Shown here: piece after piece, positions 15,489-24,011 of the stretch | How positions within the stretch are numbered: position 1 is the first letter of the stretch | Layout of the letters: each line of letters opens with the position of its first letter | Source: Pseudomonas sp. | Lineage (GTDB): Bacteria > Pseudomonadota > Gammaproteobacteria > Pseudomonadales > Pseudomonadaceae | Reading direction: 5' to 3' | DNA: 64,000 bases | NCBI RefSeq assembly: GCF_030698175.1 | Contig: NZ_JAUYNT010000029.1 | Location: 419,001-483,000 of the forward strand | Made by a program: the position numbers and the translations under genes | The notes under the pieces: generated by a model | Databases searched by the model: none | What the model was told of the DNA's origin: nothing | Seen by the model: only the letters and a program-made list of their open reading frames with translations

Positions 15489-16609
15489 TAGCGTTTACGC
15501 AAAATCACACTGCCAATCGAATACCCCGCACCAAAGGAGCTGAGCACGCCGAGTGCGCCTTTGGGCAAATCATCCTGATTTTTGTGCAGAGCAATCACCG
15601 AGCCGGCCGAGCTGGTGTTGGCGTAGGTATCGAGAATCACCGGCGCCTCGCTTGGCTCTGCGTCACGGCCGAGCAGCTTGCGGGTGATCAGCAGGTTCAT
15701 GTTGAGGTTGGCCTGGTGCAGCCAGAAACGTTTGACGTCACCAACGTTCAGCTGATTTTCCGCCAGATGCGCGGCAATCAGTTCGGCCACCATTGGGCAA
15801 ACATCGCGGAACACCTTACGGCCTTCCTGAACGAAGAGTTTGTCCGGCGCGCCGATGCCCTCTTCGGCGGCGCGATTGAGGAAGCCTGCGTTGTTGCGGA
15901 TATTGTTGGAGAACTGGGTGATCAGCTTGGTGCCGACGATATCGAACTGATGTTCGGACGTGGCCAAGTCGGCCCGCTCAACCAAAATGGCGGTCGCCGC
16001 GTCACCAAAAATAAAGTGGCTGTCGCGGTCACGGAAATTCAAATGCCCGGTGCAAATTTCCGGGCTGATCACCAACACCGCACGTGCCTGGCCCAACTGC
16101 ACGCAGTTGGTCGCGGCCTGCAAACCGAAGGTGGCTGACGAGCAGGCCACGTTCATGTCGTAGCCAAAGCCCTGAATGCCCAGAGCCGCTTGAATTTCGA
16201 TGGAGATCGCAGGATATGCCCGCTGCAGGTTTGAGCAGGCAACTATGACCATGTCGACATCGGCGGCGGTTTTGCCGGCGCGGGCCAAGGCATCAAGTGC
16301 TGCGCCAACGCCCATTTGGCAGAGGATCGACTGTTCATCGTTGCTGCGCTCAGGAATGCGCGGGCACATGCGCTGCGGATCAAGAATGCCGGCTTTATCC
16401 ATCACAAAGCGGCTTTTGATGCCCGAGGCCTTTTCAATAAAGGCGGCGCTGGACTCGGTGAGTGCTTGCACTTCACCCGCCTCGATGGCGGCCGCATTGT
16501 CTGCATTGAACTGCTGCACATAAGCATTAAAAGCCAGCACCAGTTCTTCGTTGGAAATGCTGTTAGCCGGGGTATATAAGCCAGTGCCACTAATAACGAC
16601 GTTGTGCAC
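15488..16609 (-). CDS. Beta-ketoacyl-ACP synthase III-like enzyme (PA3286 type)
   Basis: A 373-aa thiolase-fold condensing enzyme. The catalytic triad is visible: Cys156 in NVACSSA, His298 in WLHQANLN and Asn331 in TYANTSSAG. The C-terminal FGAGYSIGSVILRKR contains the usual glycine-rich loop. It is longer than FabH (about 320 aa). The P. aeruginosa protein in the same position (PA3286) is reported to feed octanoyl-CoA from beta-oxidation into fatty-acid synthesis, and that role is plausible here. It is the first gene of a tightly overlapping cluster with an ECF sigma factor and zinc-finger protein, which links a lipid signal to transcription by inference. Confidence 0.9.
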   Translation of the reverse strand: MHNVVISGTGLYTPANSISNEELVLAFNAYVQQFNADNAAAIEAGEVQALTESSAAFIEKASGIKSRFVMDKAGILDPQRMCPRIPERSNDEQSILCQMGVGAALDALARAGKTAADVDMVIVACSNLQRAYPAISIEIQAALGIQGFGYDMNVACSSATFGLQAATNCVQLGQARAVLVISPEICTGHLNFRDRDSHFIFGDAATAILVERADLATSEHQFDIVGTKLITQFSNNIRNNAGFLNRAAEEGIGAPDKLFVQEGRKVFRDVCPMVAELIAAHLAENQLNVGDVKRFWLHQANLNMNLLITRKLLGRDAEPSEAPVILDTYANTSSAGSVIALHKNQDDLPKGALGVLSSFGAGYSIGSVILRKR

Positions 16610-17252
16610 GGTCTGTCCTCTTGTTGTTGGGCCCGCCTGTGCGGCCCGTTATGCGCAAAGCCTGTGATCTAGGGCGTCACAGGCAAAAAATAGACTTGTC
16701 GCAGGGCGTAAACGGCACGTTACCCGCCATATTGCGGCAAAACGCAGAGTTTGCCACAGCCGGGCAGTTTACGGGCAGTCAACAGCACCCTGACAGACTG
16801 ACGGCCGAGCAACTTTAGCCAAAAATACCGGGGATTAAGCCCAAGACACATAGGCAAACCGCGCAGCCCTTGCTGCTGTGCATAAGCCAAAGCGAGGATT
16901 ATTAAGCTTTCGCGAGCGCCTGGTAATAACGGCCGGCTAGCAAGCGGTACGGTTGACTCAGTGGAAATCTTTTTTTGCACTGCCCAGCTGTCAACTAAAT
17001 TCACACGTGGCGAGCGCCAAAACAGAGCGCCGAAAACTGACTACAATTTTCTCAGCACGTTCGACTTCAACCAAGTTAACAGCCGCATACACAAGCTTGG
17101 CGTCGATGCAGTATTACCCTGCACTTAGCGGTTAAATGTCGGAGTCGTTAAATGCCCAAATCCAGCCCACTGCCGACATACTTCAGCCCTCATCCGGTGC
17201 CATCTGCCACGGATTTCCGGCAATGTTTTAATGCTCGGATACTCTTCAGCCG
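16610..17252. other. 643-base intergenic region without a recognised gene
   Basis: It separates the divergent KAS III and histidine-kinase genes, so it holds both promoters. Short open frames (at most 94 codons) on both strands lack ribosome sites and family features. The stretch 16960-17110 is clearly more AT-rich than the flanks. I saw no terminator, tRNA or repeat here; a small RNA is possible but unsupported. Confidence 0.5.
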
Positions 17253-19238
17253 ATGACTGATAAAAAACCGTTCTGGTCCCTCTTCCCGCGCTCGACTTCG
17301 TTGCGACCAACTCTGTTTCTTGGCGCAGGCTTAGGTATTTTGCTGCCGGCGTTGGTGCTCGGTTATATACAGCTCACCAGTAAATTTACCGACGATGTGC
17401 TGTTACGCGTGCGGGCACCGATGCAGCAATCGGCCGATGTACTGTCCCACGGCATGGCCGTGGCGATCTGGAATGTTGACCGCGAGGTGGCCGCACGCCT
17501 GATGGATGCGGTGCTGCGCAACCCCGACGTCAGCAGCATCACCGTAACCAACGAATACCAGGATACCTTTGCCAGCAAGCAAAACCCCCAGACCGAGACT
17601 GCGGGCTTATTGCGTGAGGAACGTGATATCACCTACAACGGCACGCCTATCGGCCATCTGGTGCTGGAGTTCAGTACCGCCCGGATCGAGCGCGAACGCT
17701 GGAGCGATCTGTTCAAACTGGCCTGTGCGTTGCTCGCCCAAGTGGCGATCTCTTTCATCGTTATCTGGCGCTTATTTGACCGCCGCATGCTGCGGCCCCT
17801 GCAAGCGTTGCAACAGGGCGCCCAACGACTCGCCCGTGGCGAGCTTGAGCAGCCCTTGCACTGGCAACGCGAAGATGAAATTGGTCAACTGGCCCAAGGC
17901 CTGGATCAAATGCGCGGTGATCTGGCGGCGCTGCTGAGCGAGCGTGAGCAAAAAAACGCCGCCTTACAAACCGAGCTCGCCGAACGCCAGCGCATCGAAG
18001 TTGCCTTGGGCTTAAGCCAAGCCAAGTTTGCCGCAATTTTTAATGCCTCCCCGGTGTCCATGAGCGTGTCGCGCATGGATGAGGGCATGACCCTGCTGGA
18101 CGTCAATGCGCCCTGGGTACGCCTGTTCAAACGCGAGCGGGCCACTATTCTTGGCAACGACACCCATAACATGTGGCGTTCATTAGAGGAGCGGCAAACG
18201 GCCTTAATCACCCTGCAACAAACCGGCGAGCTCAGCCGCTGCACCGCCTGGCTGCAACGCGGTGGCGGTCAGGACGATATTTTGTGTGAGATCTGGGGCA
18301 AGGTGATCAAGCTGCGCGACGAGTCGCTGTTGATTCTGGCCTACGACGACATCACCGCTAAGCACCTCTATGAAGAGAACATCCTGGCCCTGAACGTGTC
18401 CTTGGAGCAGCGCGTGATTGAGCGCACCGCCGAGCTGTCAACGGCGCTGGAACAGTTAACCGTGACCCAAACTGAATTGCGTCGCAGCGAAAAAATGTCG
18501 TCACTGGGTTCCTTGGTGGCCGGCATTGCCCACGAACTCAACACCCCGATTGGCAATAGCCTGACGGTGGCCAGCACCCTGCAGCATCACGCCGAGGTGT
18601 TTGCCAACAACATGGACAAGGGCATGACCCGCAGCCACCTAAACGAGTTTGTCAGCAGTACCCGGCAAGGCGCCGATATTTTAATGCGCGGTCTGCAACA
18701 AGCCGCCGAACTGGTGGCCAGTTTTAAACAGGTGGCGGTCGACCAAGCTAGCGAGAAACGCCGCTGGTTCTCACTCGGCGACACCGTCAGGGAAGTTCTC
18801 CTGACCCTAGGCCCAACGCTGCGCAAGACCAACCACAGGATTGACTGCCAAATTAGCGCCGACATCCAAATGGACAGCTACCCCGGCGCCCTCACCCAGA
18901 TCATCAGCAACTTGATTAACAATGCCTTGGTGCATGCCTTTGTCGGGCGCGAATACGGCACTGTGACCATCAACGCCCAATTGCATGGCAACGGCGTTGA
19001 GCTAATCATCCGCGATGATGGTGTCGGCATTCCTGAAGCAAATCTAAGCCGGGTCTTTGACCCCTTTTTCACCACCCGCCTGGGTCAGGGTGGTAGCGGA
19101 CTGGGGCTGAATATTGCGTACAACCTGACGCAGGACGTCCTCGGTGGCAGCATCGAAGTCAGCAGCACAGAGGGCCATGGCGCCTGTTTTAGCCTGCGCT
19201 TACCACTGCTGGCGCCGCAGATAAAACCTGAGCACTAG
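17253..19238 (+). CDS. Membrane sensor histidine kinase (HAMP-PAS)
   Basis: A 661-aa inner-membrane sensor. A helix near residues 18-42 and a second near 155-175 flank a small periplasmic domain. A HAMP segment (RRMLRPLQALQQGAQRLARGEL), a short coiled coil, a PAS-like domain (about 250-370, FAAIFNASPVSMSVSRMDE), another coiled coil, then the kinase core follow. The phospho-acceptor is about His427 in AGIAHELNTPIG, an HELNTP-type H-box. The ATP domain shows NLINNALVHAF, DDGVGIP, FDPFFTT and GGSGLGLNI. No response regulator is adjacent, so it is an orphan kinase. Stimulus unknown. The start has no strong ribosome site. Confidence 0.92.
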   Translation: MTDKKPFWSLFPRSTSLRPTLFLGAGLGILLPALVLGYIQLTSKFTDDVLLRVRAPMQQSADVLSHGMAVAIWNVDREVAARLMDAVLRNPDVSSITVTNEYQDTFASKQNPQTETAGLLREERDITYNGTPIGHLVLEFSTARIERERWSDLFKLACALLAQVAISFIVIWRLFDRRMLRPLQALQQGAQRLARGELEQPLHWQREDEIGQLAQGLDQMRGDLAALLSEREQKNAALQTELAERQRIEVALGLSQAKFAAIFNASPVSMSVSRMDEGMTLLDVNAPWVRLFKRERATILGNDTHNMWRSLEERQTALITLQQTGELSRCTAWLQRGGGQDDILCEIWGKVIKLRDESLLILAYDDITAKHLYEENILALNVSLEQRVIERTAELSTALEQLTVTQTELRRSEKMSSLGSLVAGIAHELNTPIGNSLTVASTLQHHAEVFANNMDKGMTRSHLNEFVSSTRQGADILMRGLQQAAELVASFKQVAVDQASEKRRWFSLGDTVREVLLTLGPTLRKTNHRIDCQISADIQMDSYPGALTQIISNLINNALVHAFVGREYGTVTINAQLHGNGVELIIRDDGVGIPEANLSRVFDPFFTTRLGQGGSGLGLNIAYNLTQDVLGGSIEVSSTEGHGACFSLRLPLLAPQIKPEH

Positions 19239-19312
19239 GCAACGGCTCTCGCTATCCCGCAGCAGCAGCCAGCCTGCTAACATCGCGGCTTATTTCGCTT
19301 GAGCCGACCGCC

Positions 19313-20152
19313 ATGCAGCCACTCAATCCCCAGCAGGTGCAGGCCTATCTGCAGCACCTGAACACCCACTCGCCATCAATAGCCGACCGGGAAAACCTCG
19401 ACCGGCTAATTGCCGCGCAACTGCAACGCGTGCCCTTCGAGAATATTGACGTGCTGCTGCAGCGGCCGATTGTGCTCGACGCCGACGCCGTGTTTGCCAA
19501 GGTGGTCGAGCGCGGCCGTGGCGGCTACTGCTTTGAGATCAACTCGCTGTTTGCCCGCTTGCTGCTGAGCTTTGGTTACCGCGTGAGTTTGCTCGGTGCC
19601 CGCGTGCGTTGGGGCTTGGCCAGCGACGCCGGCAAAACCATGCTCTCGCACCTGTTGCTGCGGGTGGAGTTAAGCCAAGGCAGCTTTATTGTCGACATCG
19701 GTTTTGGCGGCCCCACGCCGCCCTGCGCCATGCCACTGGAGGGTCGCGCCGGCCTGGCAGATTGCCCCTACCAACTGCTGGCGCCCGGCCAGACCGAAGT
19801 GCTTTACCAACTGCAAGCGCTGCAAAATGGCCAGTGGCAGACCATGTACCAGTTCGACCTGCAAGCGCAGCCCTGGGTCGATTACATTGCCCGCAGTTGG
19901 TACACCTCAACCCATCCCGACAGCATTTTCTTAAACACCCTGATGTGCGCCCGCAGCAGTGGCGAGCTGCGTTTGAGTCTGGGCAATCGCAACTTCAGCC
20001 GCCGCCACGCCGATGGCCGCGTCGAACAGCAAACCATCAATTCCGCCGCGCAATTGGTCGAACTGCTGCGCCATGAGTTTGGCCTGAACCTTGACCCTGC
20101 CAACGATGGCGAACCCCTGCGCCAGCGCCTGCAAACGCTGCTGCAGTTTTAA
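19313..20152 (+). CDS. Arylamine N-acetyltransferase
   Basis: A cytoplasmic enzyme of 279 aa that moves an acetyl group from acetyl-CoA to arylamines or hydrazines. The Cys-His-Asp triad is visible: Cys73 in RGGYCFEIN, His113 in LSHLLLRVEL and Asp128 in IVDIGFGG. The VPFENIDVLL motif near residue 42 and the final helical region fit the family, and the length is normal. It begins 75 bases after the histidine kinase, with a weak ribosome site. The natural substrate in pseudomonads is unknown. Confidence 0.94.
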   Translation: MQPLNPQQVQAYLQHLNTHSPSIADRENLDRLIAAQLQRVPFENIDVLLQRPIVLDADAVFAKVVERGRGGYCFEINSLFARLLLSFGYRVSLLGARVRWGLASDAGKTMLSHLLLRVELSQGSFIVDIGFGGPTPPCAMPLEGRAGLADCPYQLLAPGQTEVLYQLQALQNGQWQTMYQFDLQAQPWVDYIARSWYTSTHPDSIFLNTLMCARSSGELRLSLGNRNFSRRHADGRVEQQTINSAAQLVELLRHEFGLNLDPANDGEPLRQRLQTLLQF

Positions 20153-20184
20153 GTTCTGCACCGGTTAGGTGTTGAGTGCAGCAC

Positions 20185-20202
20185 GGTGGGCTTTAGCCCA
20201 CC
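20185..20202 (+). repeat. Small hairpin after the NAT gene
   Basis: GGTGGGCT pairs with AGCCCACC around two bases. It shares words with the GTAACCCACC repeats and may end transcription of the NAT gene, though no T-run follows. Confidence 0.4.
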
Positions 20203-20247
20203 CGACAAAACAGGGCCTGCAATATATAACTGGGACATGGCCATTCT

Positions 20248-22662
20248 TTAACCTGCCTGCCTGGCAGCGCCACCAGCGGCCTCATGCTGCGGCGTAGATC
20301 TCGTGCTTAACCAGTCACACAGGCGCGTGAATGGCATGGGCTTGGCGAACAGATAGCCCTGCATTTGCGTGCAGCCAAGCGCCAGCAGGCGCGCACATTC
20401 ATCCTCGGTTTCCACCCCCTCGGCAATGATGGCCAAGCCGAGTTCATGGCCCAAATTAATAATGTTGCGTGCCATCACATCGTCATTTTCACGCAGCGGC
20501 GTGACGAAGCTGCGATCAATCTTCAGGGTGTCGATCGGCAAAGCCCGCAGGCGATCAAGCGATGAATAACCGGTGCCAAAATCGTCCAGATGAAAGCGCA
20601 AGCCACTCGCCACCAGGGCCTGCATGGTCGGCAGAATATCGCTCTCGTGCTCGGCCACCATGCTCTCGGTCAGCTCCAGATGCAGGGCTGACGGCGGCAG
20701 CTCATAGGTGCGCAAGCAAGCATGCACGTCTCGCAGCAAGTCAGTGTCGACAAACTGGCGTACCGACAGGTTGACGTTGCAACTGAGGTTTGGGTATGCG
20801 CCGCGCAAGCTGTGCAGCGCGGCGCAGGCGCGATCCAGCACAAAAGCGCCGAGTTTGGTGATCATGCCGGTACTTTCGGCAATCCCAATAAACTCATCCG
20901 GTGGTATGTAGCGCCCCGCCACTGGCCAGCGCACCAAGGCCTCCATGCCGGCGACGCGGCCGTCTGCGTGATCAATAATGGGCTGAAACCAGACTTCCAG
21001 CGCCACGTCATCGAGGGCGCCACGCAACGCTTGCTCCAAGCGCAGCCGCCGGGCGGTAACCTCCAACAGCGAGCTGTCAAACACCGCCACGCGCATCTTA
21101 CCCAGGCGTTTGGCTTCGTACATGGCCAGGTCGGCGTTGCGCAGCACCTCTGCAGGCGTCAGTTCGGCCTGCACCTGGGCGATACCGGTTGAGGCGCTGA
21201 TGGTCAACACGCGACCGTCAAAACTCACCGGCACCTCCAGCGCCTGCTCCATGCGCTGGGCAAAGGTCAACGCCTGGGCGGCGTCAATATCGCGCAACAG
21301 CAGGGCAAACTCGTCACCCCCCAAGCGCACCGCCGTGTCATAGCCACGGATTAACCGGCCAATGCGCACCGCCACTTGCTGCAGCACCCAATCACCCGCC
21401 GCGTGGCCAAGGCCATCATTGATTAGCTTGAAGCTGTCCAGATCGATCAGCAGCAATACACAGGACAATCCGGGCTGGCGCCGGCACTGGCTCTGCATGG
21501 CCTGTAAGCGTTCCATGAGCAGCCGCCGGTTACCCAAACCGGTCAGTGGATCGTGATCGGCCAAATGGCGCAGATCACTGTGTTGGTGCTCAACTTCGTC
21601 CATCAACTCATTTAACGAGGTCGCCAGATTATCCAGCTCATCACGGCCGGCCACCGGCCAACGAACCTCGGCATCGGTGTGATCACGACGCTGATCGGCA
21701 AAGCTGGAAAAGTCCGCCAAGCGCTGCAACACCCGACGATTGAGGATCGCGTAGATGCCCAACAGCGACAGCAGCACCAGCAACAAGGCATTAGCCGCCA
21801 ATACCAGATTGGTCACCTGTCGCTCCGCCGTCAGTCGACCGGGGCCAGACACGCTGATGCGCACGCCCAGATCAGCCAGTAACTGACTCGCCGCCCAATG
21901 ATCGCCCTGCTGCGCAATTTCCACCGCAGTGCCTGCATCATTGCCGGCAACCGGCAGCAGTCTAAATGCCACTGCGGTGAGCTCGGCAATGCGCTTTAAA
22001 TAGCCGCCATCGAGGTAGCGAAACATCAACAGCCGGCCATTGCTGGGCTGGGTACGATCGGTGTCGGTGACGCCCGCCAGCACCACTAAAATGGCGGTTT
22101 CACCCTGCCACAAGACGCGCACATTGCGATCTTTCGGCCCCAGGGTGCCCACTTGCTCGGCAAAGTGGGTTAATTGGCTCAGCAGCGCGGGCGCCAGCGG
22201 CGTCACCGTGTCAGGCGTCAACGCCAGCGCAGCCAGGGCTTGGCCGGCCAGATCCAAGATCACCACGCCATCGACGCGCAAATTGGTCAACGACTCAACG
22301 GTGAAGTTTTCCTCGAGGTAAGCCGGGTCATGGTTGTGGATAAAGCGATAACTCGCATCCCAGGCCGCGTAGTCACTGATGGTGGCGGAAAGCGCCTGGC
22401 TGTCCTGCTCGATAACCGCACGGACCCGCGCCAGTTCTTGTCGATACTGCGCAGCCTCGAAGGCATCGAAACGCTGCGCCAACAACAACGACGAGACCAA
22501 GAAGAAACCGCTCCCCACCAGCAGCAGTAAGATGCCCAGGCGCAGCAAGGTCCACTTGGCAATACTCTGGCGCTGCAGACTAGGGTTATTTGACTCCATG
22601 GCTGCAACGGCTGCCCGCACAAACCCAGGTGAACGCTGCGCAAACTGGAAAAACCTAGGCAT
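20248..22662 (-). CDS. CHASE4-HAMP-GGDEF-EAL cyclic-di-GMP enzyme
   Basis: The 804-aa membrane protein can in principle make and break c-di-GMP. A helix near residues 40-60 precedes a periplasmic CHASE4-like domain (DYAAWDASYRFIHNHD). A second helix near 285-310 and a HAMP region follow. The GGDEF domain has an intact GGDEF (about 447-451) with the inhibitory RxxD site (RGYD) five residues before it. The EAL domain has intact EAL (about 574-576), NVNLSVRQF, ELTES, DDFGTGYSSL, KIDRSFV, AEGVET and QGYLFAKP. Both active sites therefore look functional. The start at 22662 is chosen for GGGAG 5 bases upstream; an ATG at 22599 is the alternative. Confidence 0.93.
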   Translation of the reverse strand: MPRFFQFAQRSPGFVRAAVAAMESNNPSLQRQSIAKWTLLRLGILLLLVGSGFFLVSSLLLAQRFDAFEAAQYRQELARVRAVIEQDSQALSATISDYAAWDASYRFIHNHDPAYLEENFTVESLTNLRVDGVVILDLAGQALAALALTPDTVTPLAPALLSQLTHFAEQVGTLGPKDRNVRVLWQGETAILVVLAGVTDTDRTQPSNGRLLMFRYLDGGYLKRIAELTAVAFRLLPVAGNDAGTAVEIAQQGDHWAASQLLADLGVRISVSGPGRLTAERQVTNLVLAANALLLVLLSLLGIYAILNRRVLQRLADFSSFADQRRDHTDAEVRWPVAGRDELDNLATSLNELMDEVEHQHSDLRHLADHDPLTGLGNRRLLMERLQAMQSQCRRQPGLSCVLLLIDLDSFKLINDGLGHAAGDWVLQQVAVRIGRLIRGYDTAVRLGGDEFALLLRDIDAAQALTFAQRMEQALEVPVSFDGRVLTISASTGIAQVQAELTPAEVLRNADLAMYEAKRLGKMRVAVFDSSLLEVTARRLRLEQALRGALDDVALEVWFQPIIDHADGRVAGMEALVRWPVAGRYIPPDEFIGIAESTGMITKLGAFVLDRACAALHSLRGAYPNLSCNVNLSVRQFVDTDLLRDVHACLRTYELPPSALHLELTESMVAEHESDILPTMQALVASGLRFHLDDFGTGYSSLDRLRALPIDTLKIDRSFVTPLRENDDVMARNIINLGHELGLAIIAEGVETEDECARLLALGCTQMQGYLFAKPMPFTRLCDWLSTRSTPQHEAAGGAARQAG

Positions 22663-22833
22663 AGCTGCTCCCTGACGCCGGTGAGTGGATGCTAGCCGCA
22701 TGCACATTTATCAAGCCTAGCGCCTGCATTTATGTCCCTTAGCTGGCTTTAGAATAACCACAGACATACCACCAGCACCCTCAGCATGAGCGCCGTTTGC
22801 CGCTTAGCACTCGGGGGTGCACCGCTAAGGAGT

Positions 22834-23104
22834 CCAGGGTCTGTTGCCGTTTCATCGTGAGCCGCGTTGCCGCGAGAAATGGCCCCCGGTTAGGCGCAGG
22901 ACGCAGGTAATGGTTATTCCCTTGCCAAGTCCTGCAACGACAGCGGGGGCCATTTCTCGCGCAACCCGAAGGGCCGGGCCTGTTTTTGTGCGAGGCGGCG
23001 TTTCTCGTCGCTTATTTGGAACAACCAAATCGCGCTCCTCGTGCCTTGCCTCGCGCAAAAACAGACTCCGGCGCGGCCACGAATGAAACGGCAACAGACC
23101 CTAG
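22834..23104 (-). repeat. Covarying structured element, copy A
   Basis: The 271-bp element has 20-22 bp inverted ends (AGGGTCTGTTGCCGTTTCAT and its complement). It lies in reverse orientation to copies B and C. Inside are two long hairpins: one with stem GAGAAATGGCCCCCG / CGGGGGCCATTTCTC around a conserved core containing GGACTTGGCAAGGGAAT, the other with stem CTGTTTTTG-GCGAGGC and its partner around a conserved core containing TTTGGTTGTTCCAAA. It occupies the divergent promoter region of the c-di-GMP gene and the small membrane-protein gene and ends one base before the latter's TTG codon. Confidence 0.85.
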
Positions 23105-23105
23105 A

Positions 23106-23540
23106 TTGAGCGAGAAAGTGCAAGCCTGGCTGTACCTCTGGCTGCTGAGTATCGGCGGTGGCCATGTGGTGCTCGGCGTCGCCCTGGCACTCGGTGCCCA
23201 ATCGAGCCTGCTGACGCCCTACTTCGACAATCTGCTTAGCCAGTTCGGCCTGCAAAACGCCGGCGCTGAAACCCGCGTGCTGGCGCAAACCCTGATCCAG
23301 CTGTTCGGCCCAACGGTGGCCAGTTGGGGGCTGTTGTTCTGCTGTTTGATTTATCTGTATCGCCGTCATGGTGAGGCGCTGATCAAGCTGGCTGTATTTG
23401 CCGCGCTGCTGCTTTGGCTACCGCTGGACTGCCTGATCTCGGCGGCCCATGGCCTCTATTGGCATCTGTACCTGAACTTCGCCGCCGGCCTGCTGATCGC
23501 CCTGCCGCTGGCCCTGCTCAAACCGCAGCAAGCCCCTTAG
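23106..23540 (+). CDS. Small membrane protein with four helices
   Basis: A hydrophobic protein of about 144 aa with four probable membrane helices: YLWLLSIGGGHVVLGVALAL, a segment beginning LFGPTVASWGLLFCCLIYLY, LIKLAVFAALLLWLPLDCLI and LYLNFAAGLLIALPLALL. The family is not recognised. The start is uncertain because element copy A ends directly before it: TTG at 23106 has no ribosome site, GTG at 23118 has a weak one, and the open frame continues back into the element to a TTG at 22986. The original 5' end and promoter may have been displaced. It overlaps the convergent MerR gene by 4 bases. Confidence 0.7.
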   Translation: MSEKVQAWLYLWLLSIGGGHVVLGVALALGAQSSLLTPYFDNLLSQFGLQNAGAETRVLAQTLIQLFGPTVASWGLLFCCLIYLYRRHGEALIKLAVFAALLLWLPLDCLISAAHGLYWHLYLNFAAGLLIALPLALLKPQQAP

Positions 23541-23887
23541 GGCAAAGGCTCCCAACGCAGCAGCAATTTATCGACCTGGCGCAGTCGGGCCTGTTCGCTG
23601 GCAATTTGCTCAAGGATGTTCTCGCGCTTAGCCCGCAAGGCGCCCAGCAACTCTTCACAACGCTCAGGCGGATGGCGCAAATGCGGTAGGGCGGCGCGTA
23701 CCTGCTCCAGGGTGAAACCAATCTGCTGAGCGCTGCGGATAAAACTCAGCACTATCAGCGTATGGGGTTCATAGGCGCGGTAACCGTTGCTACTGCGCGG
23801 CGTGGGCGGCAACAAACCGATGCGCTCGTAATAGCGAATGGTGTCGCGGCTCAGGCCTGACTGGCGTTCAACTTCGGCAATTAACAT
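23537..23887 (-). CDS. MerR-family transcriptional regulator
   Basis: The 116-aa protein has the N-terminal MerR DNA-binding domain (SRDTIRYYERIGLLPPTPRSSNGYRAY, residues ~13-39) followed by the dimerisation coiled coil. It has only one cysteine (RCEELL), and no C-terminal pair of Cys as in copper, zinc or mercury sensors, so it is probably not a classic metal sensor. It is shorter than most (about 130-140 aa). It lies 124 bases downstream of the P-type ATPase gene on the same strand, and control of that pump is possible but unproven. Confidence 0.87.
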   Translation of the reverse strand: MLIAEVERQSGLSRDTIRYYERIGLLPPTPRSSNGYRAYEPHTLIVLSFIRSAQQIGFTLEQVRAALPHLRHPPERCEELLGALRAKRENILEQIASEQARLRQVDKLLLRWEPLP

Positions 23888-24011
23888 GGCGCATGATCAG
23901 GCACAGGGGCGCACAGTTTACCCGCGCCAACCCCTGCCACGTCCAGCCGGATCGGCCGGTCTAGTACTGCGCCCTAAGCACCGCCGCGACAACTGTTGGC
24001 TCTGGCAGGGT

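Noticed and set aside
16610..17252. Small RNA or riboswitch in the long gap
   Set aside because: No stable terminator hairpin with T-run or known riboswitch core was seen.
22834..23104. Integron attC site or retron RNA as an explanation for the covarying element
   Set aside because: There is no RYYYAAC core, no integrase and no reverse transcriptase nearby, and the architecture (inverted ends plus two long hairpins) differs from both.
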